Shown here piece by piece: positions 59,586 through 64,000 of a stretch of 64,000 nt of DNA. The number at the start of each line of letters is the position of its first letter. Positions within the stretch are counted from its first letter, which is position 1. The notes below the pieces were generated by a model that saw only the letters and a program-made list of their open reading frames with translations, searched no databases and was not told the DNA's origin. Origin of the DNA: Zestomonas carbonaria. GTDB lineage: Bacteria > Pseudomonadota > Gammaproteobacteria > Pseudomonadales > Pseudomonadaceae. The DNA lies in contig NZ_CAJFCI010000079.1 of NCBI RefSeq assembly GCF_904061905.1, positions 1 to 64,000 on the forward strand, read 5' to 3'. The translations under genes were made by a program, and so were the position numbers.

Positions 59586-60479
59586 TCACTCGTTCGTCCA
59601 GTAGCGCTTGGGAGAGCGTCCGAACATGCGCTTGAACGCATTGCCGAAGGCGCTCTCCGACGAATAGCCCAGCGATCGCGCGATGATGGCTACCGACGCC
59701 CCCTCCTGTCGCAGCGCATGCCGTGCCAGGTGCATGCGCCAGCGGATCAGGTAGTCCAGTGGTGGCAGCCCCACGCGCTCCTTGAATTTGCGCGCGAAGT
59801 CCGAGCGCGACATGCCGGCCGCGGACGCCAGGTCCTCGACCTTCCAGTTCCGCGCCACATCGCCGTGCATCGAGCGCAGTGCGGCGCCGATCCTGGGATG
59901 GCCCAGCGCGCCGAGCCATCCGGTGGGAGCGCCACTGGCCGCATGCGCGCGAAGCGCCTGCACCAGCAGCACGTCGCCAAGCCGGCTGGTGACGACCGCA
60001 GTGCCCATTCGTTGCGCCTGCAACTCGTCGTCCAGGAGCTGGAGCGTGATCCTCAGCACGGCGGATGCCGGATCGTTACCGGGAATCCGGATGAGCGGTG
60101 GCAATACGTCCATCAGCAGGCCGGCATTGCGCTGGTCGAACACGAAGCTGCCGCCCAGCACCTGAGTGTCTTCACCGCCATGGCGCACGCGGTTGCCATG
60201 CGCCGCCGCGTAGAGCGCGCTGCCATCCACCGGCTGCAAGGCGGGATCGCTGGCGATGACGTAGCTCGGGCAGTTGGTCAACAGGTAAGTGTCGCCAGGC
60301 TCGATGAGCCTGGGGATATCGGCGTCGAGGATAAGCCAGTAGCGGCCGCGCAGCGCGGCGCCGAACTTGATGTGCGGCTGCGCCGGAAACCGCACGGCCC
60401 AGTCCCCGCCAGCCTCGAAGCGTGCGGAAACGAGCGCTTCGACCTGGAGCAGCGCGAACACATCTGAGAGTGGATCCAT
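59586..60479 (-). CDS. AraC-family transcriptional regulator (cupin type)
   Basis: A 297-residue AraC-type regulator. The N-terminal half is a cupin-like effector domain (PLSDVFALLQVEALVSARFEAGGDWAVRFPAQPHIKFGAALRGRYWLILD); the C-terminal helix-turn-helix pair is GDVARNWKVEDLASAAGMSRSDFARKFKERVGLPPLDYLIRWRMHLARHAL then VAIIARSLGYSSESAFGNAFKRMFGRSPKRYWTNE. The start at 60479 is used. It is divergent from the aldo/keto reductase with about 127 bases between, so the two form a regulator-target pair. Its ACG/ATG-rich codon pattern is a little less GC-biased than neighbours. Confidence 0.88.
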   Translation of the reverse strand: MDPLSDVFALLQVEALVSARFEAGGDWAVRFPAQPHIKFGAALRGRYWLILDADIPRLIEPGDTYLLTNCPSYVIASDPALQPVDGSALYAAAHGNRVRHGGEDTQVLGGSFVFDQRNAGLLMDVLPPLIRIPGNDPASAVLRITLQLLDDELQAQRMGTAVVTSRLGDVLLVQALRAHAASGAPTGWLGALGHPRIGAALRSMHGDVARNWKVEDLASAAGMSRSDFARKFKERVGLPPLDYLIRWRMHLARHALRQEGASVAIIARSLGYSSESAFGNAFKRMFGRSPKRYWTNE

Positions 60480-60606
60480 GATGAATTGGACGATTGCGAC
60501 GAAATTATGGACTTTATTGCATAGATCACGCCGACCCGCACCATTACCTTCGCTGCGATGACTTCGGGACGACCGACAAGTCGCAATGATTTTTGGGGGA
60601 ATCGGT

Positions 60607-61626
60607 ATGAAATACACACTACTCGGCAACACCGGCGTCTTCGTCTCGCGCATCTGCCTGGGCGGCATGACGTTCGGCGGGCGCGACCTGCCGCCCTATA
60701 ACGAAGTCGGAGGCCTGGACCGCAAGCAGACGCAGTGCATCGTCGACGCGGCGCTGGATGCGGGCGTCAACTTCATCGATACCGCGGATGTGTATGCCGG
60801 CGGTGAGTCCGAATCGCTCCTCGGCGAAGCGATCAGGTCGCGCCGCGATGAGATCGTGCTGGCGACCAAGTTCCATGCGCCGATGGGAGCCGGGCCGAAT
60901 CGCAGTGGCCAGTCACGGCTGCACATGATGAGGTCGCTGGAGGACAGCCTGAAGCGGCTACGGACTGACCGCATCGACCTCTACCAGATCCACAATTTCG
61001 ATCCGCTGACGCCTTTCGACGAAGTCCTGCGTGCCCTGGACGATGCCGTGCGCCAGGGCAAGGTGCGCTACATCGGCTGCTCGAACCTCGCCGCCTGGCA
61101 AGTCATGAAGGCGCTGGGCGTTTCCGAGCGCCGCAACCTCGCTCCGTTCGCATCGGTCCAGGCCTACTACTCGCTGGCCGGCCGCGACCTGGAACATGAA
61201 CTGCTGCCGATGATCGAGGACCAGAGGCTGGGCCTCATGGTCTGGAGTCCGCTGGCCGCTGGCTTCCTGTCCGGCAAGTACGACCGGAACAGCAGGGAGG
61301 GCGAGTCGAGGCGCGACAAGTTCGAGTTCCCGCCGGTGGATCGCGAGAAGGCGTTCGACATCATCGATGTGCTGAAACGCATCGCCGGGCAGCATGGCGT
61401 CAGTGCGGCCCAGGTTGCGCTGGCGTGGCTGCTGGCCAAGCCCGTCGTCACCAGCGTGATCATCGGCGCCAAGCGCGTCGATCAGCTGCGGGACAACCTG
61501 GCCGCGCTCGATCTGCAACTGTCGCCGCAGGATATCGAGGCGCTCGACAGGGTCAGCGATAGCGGGGCGCATTATCCGAACTGGATCCAGGCTGGCGCGT
61601 TCGCGGTGCGCACACCGGCTGGCTGA
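60607..61626 (+). CDS. Aldo/keto reductase
   Basis: A 339-residue aldo/keto reductase of the YdhF/Gsp69-like group. Catalytic tetrad candidates: Asp58 (NFIDTADVY), Tyr63, Lys88 (LATKFHAP) and the histidine in YQIHNFDPLTPFDEVLRALDD. NADP-binding tail: TSVIIGAKRVDQLRDNLAALDLQLSPQDIEALD. Reduces aldehydes or ketones with NADPH. It is divergent from the AraC gene, and a bidirectional terminator follows. Its place inside the aromatic block looks like an insertion. Confidence 0.88.
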   Translation: MKYTLLGNTGVFVSRICLGGMTFGGRDLPPYNEVGGLDRKQTQCIVDAALDAGVNFIDTADVYAGGESESLLGEAIRSRRDEIVLATKFHAPMGAGPNRSGQSRLHMMRSLEDSLKRLRTDRIDLYQIHNFDPLTPFDEVLRALDDAVRQGKVRYIGCSNLAAWQVMKALGVSERRNLAPFASVQAYYSLAGRDLEHELLPMIEDQRLGLMVWSPLAAGFLSGKYDRNSREGESRRDKFEFPPVDREKAFDIIDVLKRIAGQHGVSAAQVALAWLLAKPVVTSVIIGAKRVDQLRDNLAALDLQLSPQDIEALDRVSDSGAHYPNWIQAGAFAVRTPAG

Positions 61627-61641
61627 ATGTATCGGCTAACG

Positions 61642-61668
61642 AAAAGGCCTCCCGAAGGAGGCCTCTTT
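61642..61668. terminator. Bidirectional terminator
   Basis: AGGCCTCC pairs with GGAGGCCT around a 4-base loop CGAA, flanked by AAAA on the left and CTTT on the right, so it can serve both the aldo/keto reductase (plus) and the MFS gene (minus). Confidence 0.8.
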
Positions 61669-61682
61669 CCGCCGGGCGGGAA

Positions 61683-63014
61683 TCAGTCCTGGACCGTCTC
61701 CACCTTGCGCGGGGCCATGAAGTACATCCAGGTCAGGGCGATGAAGTACATCGTCGGGATCAGGGTGAACAGCACGGCGTAGTTGTTGTTGGTGGCGGTG
61801 AGCACGTGGCCGACGATCTGGGTCATGAACATCCCGCCAATCGCCGCGCACATGCCGCCGAAGCCGAACACCGTGCTGACCAGGTGCTTGGGCGTGTAGT
61901 CCATCACCAGGCTCCAGATGTTGGCGGTCCAGGCCTGGTGCGCGCCGACGGCCAGGGCGATGGCCAGCACGGCGACCCACAGGCCGCTGGCGTTGGCGGC
62001 GAAGATCACGCTGACGATGGTGCAGGCGAAGATCAGCATCGACACCAGGCGCGCGGTGGTGGCCCGCACTCCGCGTCCGATCAGCCAGGAGGAGAGGACG
62101 CCGCCGCCGATGCTGCCGAAGTCGGCGGTCAGCCAGATGGCGATCAGCGGGATGCCCATCTGGGTGACGCTGATGCCCAGGTTGTACTGCTGGTTGAGGA
62201 ACGGCGGCAGCCAGTACAGGTAGAACCAGAACACCGGCGCAGTGATTGAGTAGGCGATGGCGAAGGCCCAGGTGCCGCGCATGCGCAGGATGCGGGTGAA
62301 GGGCACCTGTTTCTGCGGCGGCTCGACTTCCTGCTGGATGTAGGCCACTTCGCTCTGGCGGACGCGCGGGTGCTCTTCCGGGTTGTAGTAGTTGATCGCC
62401 CAGAACGTCAGCCAGACGAAGCCGAGGGCGCCCATCGCCAGGAACGCGGCCTGCCAGCCCCAGACGCTGAGGATCAGCGGCAGCAGCATCGGGGTGAGCA
62501 TGGCGCCGACGTTGGTGCCGGCGTTGAAGATGCCGGTGGCCAGGGCGCGCTCGCCGGCCGGGAACCACAGGCGGGTGGTCTTCACGCAGGCCGGGTAGTT
62601 GGCCGCTTCGGTCAGGCCGAGGATGAAGCGGCAGACCATGAAGCCGACCGCCGAGGTGGCCAGGCCGTGTGCGCCGGTGGCCAGGCTCCACAGCAGCACG
62701 GCGAGGAAGAATGCCCGTTTCACGCCGACCCGGTCGATGAAGCGCCCCTGCAGGACGAAGCCGATCGCGTAGCCGACCTGGAACCAGAAGTTGATGTTGG
62801 CGTAGTCCATCGCCGTCCAGCTCATCTTCTCGGCGAGGATCGGCTGCATGATGCCCAGCGCGGCGCGGTCGATGTAGTTCAGGGTGGTGGCGAAGAACAC
62901 CAGCGCCAGCATGCCCCAGCGGGTCTTGCCGACAGCGAAGGCGCCGCGGATTTTGTCGCCGATGGAGCCATGCGACAGGCTTGGCGCGACGGGAGTGGTT
63001 TGCGATTGGATCAT
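61683..63014 (-). CDS. MFS transporter (ACS / hexuronate-like anion:cation symporter)
   Basis: A 443-residue major facilitator of the anion:cation symporter group. It has ALVFFATTLNYIDRAALGIMQPILAEKM at the first segment and LWSLATGAHGLATSAVGFMVCRFILGLTEAANYPACVKTTRLWFPAGERALATGIFNAGTNVGAMLTPMLLPLIL, the group signature. Members take up glucarate, hexuronates, quinate-like acids or 4-hydroxyphenylacetate. It is divergent from quiC1 with a 684-base gap; uptake of quinate or shikimate is the likely role. The start at 63014 is the only sensible ATG. Confidence 0.85.
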   Translation of the reverse strand: MIQSQTTPVAPSLSHGSIGDKIRGAFAVGKTRWGMLALVFFATTLNYIDRAALGIMQPILAEKMSWTAMDYANINFWFQVGYAIGFVLQGRFIDRVGVKRAFFLAVLLWSLATGAHGLATSAVGFMVCRFILGLTEAANYPACVKTTRLWFPAGERALATGIFNAGTNVGAMLTPMLLPLILSVWGWQAAFLAMGALGFVWLTFWAINYYNPEEHPRVRQSEVAYIQQEVEPPQKQVPFTRILRMRGTWAFAIAYSITAPVFWFYLYWLPPFLNQQYNLGISVTQMGIPLIAIWLTADFGSIGGGVLSSWLIGRGVRATTARLVSMLIFACTIVSVIFAANASGLWVAVLAIALAVGAHQAWTANIWSLVMDYTPKHLVSTVFGFGGMCAAIGGMFMTQIVGHVLTATNNNYAVLFTLIPTMYFIALTWMYFMAPRKVETVQD

Positions 63015-63510
63015 TTCATGTCCATCCGTTTAGTGGCGGCGGGTGGGAGCCAGCCGACCGGAACTGGTTGGGCGCACGGGCGGATGCTGCCGGGGCTACC
63101 GGGCTGCGGGCAGGGACTGCCGGCGGGTCCGGTGGCGGGGAAGACTGTTGGCCGGGTGCGTGTGCCGGTGACTGCGGTCAGGCGCCGGAAGAGCCTGCGG
63201 AAGCCAGCGATGAGGTCTGGCCATCGACCGTGAACGGCAACGGGATGGACATCCGGGCGGTCGCGGCAGGCAAGGCGGCCGGATGCACGGATGGGGAAGG
63301 GTAGCGGCGCGGTTTACCGACGGGTTGGGCGGTGAATGCGAGCATGGACGTGTACCTGATTCTTGAAATTGTTATGTGCCTTGCGGCGTTGCGTTTGCGG
63401 GTATCCGGCGTGGAAGCGGCAGGTTCATCTTCTTCCGGCCGTCAGGTGATTCCCCGTGACGTAAATCGATGTTGCGCAGCGATCGGAAAGCCGTCAATTC
63501 GATAACCGGC
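63015..63510. other. Gene-free part of the MFS-quiC1 divide
   Basis: Apart from a 55-residue minus-strand frame at 63178-63345 (MLAFTAQPVGKPRR...) I see no coding signal. It has a start codon at 63345 with a weak purine site and no recognised motif, so it is not counted as a gene. The promoter region proper starts at about 63490. Confidence 0.4.
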
Positions 63511-63556
63511 CTTTTGTTCGTTAATCGAACAGAAAACTAACTGGTTCGTACAATTT
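63511..63556. promoter_or_regulatory. quiC1/MFS divergent promoter with GTTCG-N5-CGAAC palindrome
   Basis: GTTCGTTAATCGAAC (63516-63530) is a perfect palindrome of the PcaR-like form, followed by AACTAACTGGTTCGTACAATTT (63535-63556). The porin/IclR divide at 55235-55274 has the same two parts in the same order. TTCGATAACCGG (63498-63509) adds a half site. Confidence 0.7.
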
Positions 63557-63698
63557 GCATTGCCGTTCGAAAATACCCCGCAAATAATCGATTCGCCAGA
63601 GGTTCGCCTGTCGGTTCCGCGCCCCAAAGGGTCGATCCGACGGCCGGTTTCCCAACATGACGGACCCGCAGAGGTCACGCCCCACCAGGAGCTGAAGC

Positions 63699-64000
63699 AT
63701 GCAGCGCTCGATTGCCACCGTCTCCCTGAGCGGTACCCTGCCGGAAAAACTCGAAGCCATCGCCGCCGCCGGCTTCGACGGAGTGGAGATCTTCGAGAAC
63801 GACCTTCTCTACTACGATGGCAGCCCCCGCGAGATCCGCCAGATGTGCGCCGACCTCGGCATCGCCATCACCCTGTTCCAGCCGTTCCGCGACTTCGAGG
63901 GTTGCCGCCGCGACCGCCTGGAGAAGAACCTCGACCGCGCCGAGCGCAAGTTCGACCTGATGCAGGAGCTGGGCACCGACCTGGTCCTGGTATGCAGCAA
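63699..64000 (+). CDS. quiC1: 3-dehydroshikimate dehydratase QuiC1, N-terminal part (cut by window end)
   Basis: The first 100 residues of a TIM-barrel dehydroshikimate dehydratase, which makes protocatechuate from 3-dehydroshikimate. The opening MQRSIATVSLSGTLPEKLEAIAAAGFDGVEIFENDLLYYDG and the later FQPFRDFEGCRRDRLEKNLDRAERKFDLMQELGTDLVLVCSN match Pseudomonas QuiC1 as remembered. In Pseudomonas the protein has a second, dioxygenase-like half, which would lie outside the window. It is divergent from the MFS gene; CCAGGAGC is the ribosome site. Confidence 0.85.
   Translation, partial: MQRSIATVSLSGTLPEKLEAIAAAGFDGVEIFENDLLYYDGSPREIRQMCADLGIAITLFQPFRDFEGCRRDRLEKNLDRAERKFDLMQELGTDLVLVCS

Noticed and set aside
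62981..63304. 107-residue plus-strand frame in the MFS-quiC1 divide
   Set aside because: Overlaps the MFS start, Gly/Ala-rich, no motif or ribosome site.
1..64000. CRISPR arrays
   Set aside because: Repeats present are dispersed GC-rich REP-like hairpins or short direct duplications; no regular 25-40 base repeats with unique spacers. The array at 40278-40591 has repeated spacers.

Overview
The window reads as the chromosome of a high-GC Pseudomonas, close to the P. aeruginosa / P. citronellolis / P. nitroreducens side of the genus. Grounds: many OprD-type porins, a small DUF2790-type exported protein, genus-typical REP-like GC-rich hairpins, and gene orders that recall PAO1 blocks remembered from the literature (pcaQ-pcaHG, catRBCA, antR/antABC, benR-benABCD, pcaIJF-pcaBDC, and an IclR-porin-MFS-quiC1 block). 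Species and locus equivalences are from memory, not from a search.

Layout. (1) 150-7085: the distal part of a flagellar rod/ring/hook-junction operon, flgG-H-I-J-K-L plus a LafW-like gene. The short FlgK, the FlgJ with a lytic transglycosylase domain and the lafW-position gene suggest a second (lateral-type) flagellum. (2) 7177-13258: a conserved small protein, a dihydrolipoyl dehydrogenase, a LysR regulator, and an operon of MOSC protein, small protein, class III aminotransferase and glutamine amidotransferase. (3) 13339-15878: a secreted alkylsulfatase with an overlapping small exported partner. (4) 16294-22342: protocatechuate ring cleavage (pcaQ, pcaHG), interrupted by an AFG1-type ATPase and an AEC carrier, then pcaR. 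(5) 22604-32214: benzoate module (benR, benABCD, MFS and BenE transporters, OprD porin). (6) 32460-35897: catechol ortho cleavage (catR divergent from catBCA). (7) 36236-44995: anthranilate module (exported metallo-beta-lactamase protein, porin, MFS, antABC, antR). (8) 45761-51493: beta-ketoadipate trunk (pcaIJF, pcaBDC). (9) 51582-64000: a block of FAD oxidoreductase, porin, IclR regulator, Gfo/Idh/MocA oxidoreductase, TIM-barrel protein, DMT transporter, an AraC/aldo-keto-reductase pair, MFS, and the start of quiC1 (3-dehydroshikimate dehydratase).

How it works together. Benzoate (ben) and anthranilate (ant) are converted to catechol. catABC and pcaD turn catechol into beta-ketoadipate. pcaHG, pcaB, pcaC and pcaD do the same for protocatechuate, which QuiC1 can supply from dehydroshikimate. 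pcaIJF finish to succinyl-CoA and acetyl-CoA. Nearly the whole beta-ketoadipate network therefore lies within about 47 kb, each branch with its own regulator and usually its own porin and transporter.

Most informative non-coding signals: a textbook XylS/BenR tandem site before benA; a 37-bp AraC-type element shared (34/37) by antA and the exported metallo-beta-lactamase gene; a PcaQ-type box before pcaH; PcaR-type boxes before pcaR and pcaI with similar palindromes elsewhere; and a TGGAAC-N3-GTTCCA palindrome pair linking the FAD oxidoreductase and the Gfo/Idh gene to the IclR regulator between them. No rRNA, tRNA, CRISPR array, insertion sequence or prophage was seen. All protein calls come from reading motifs; no database search was run.
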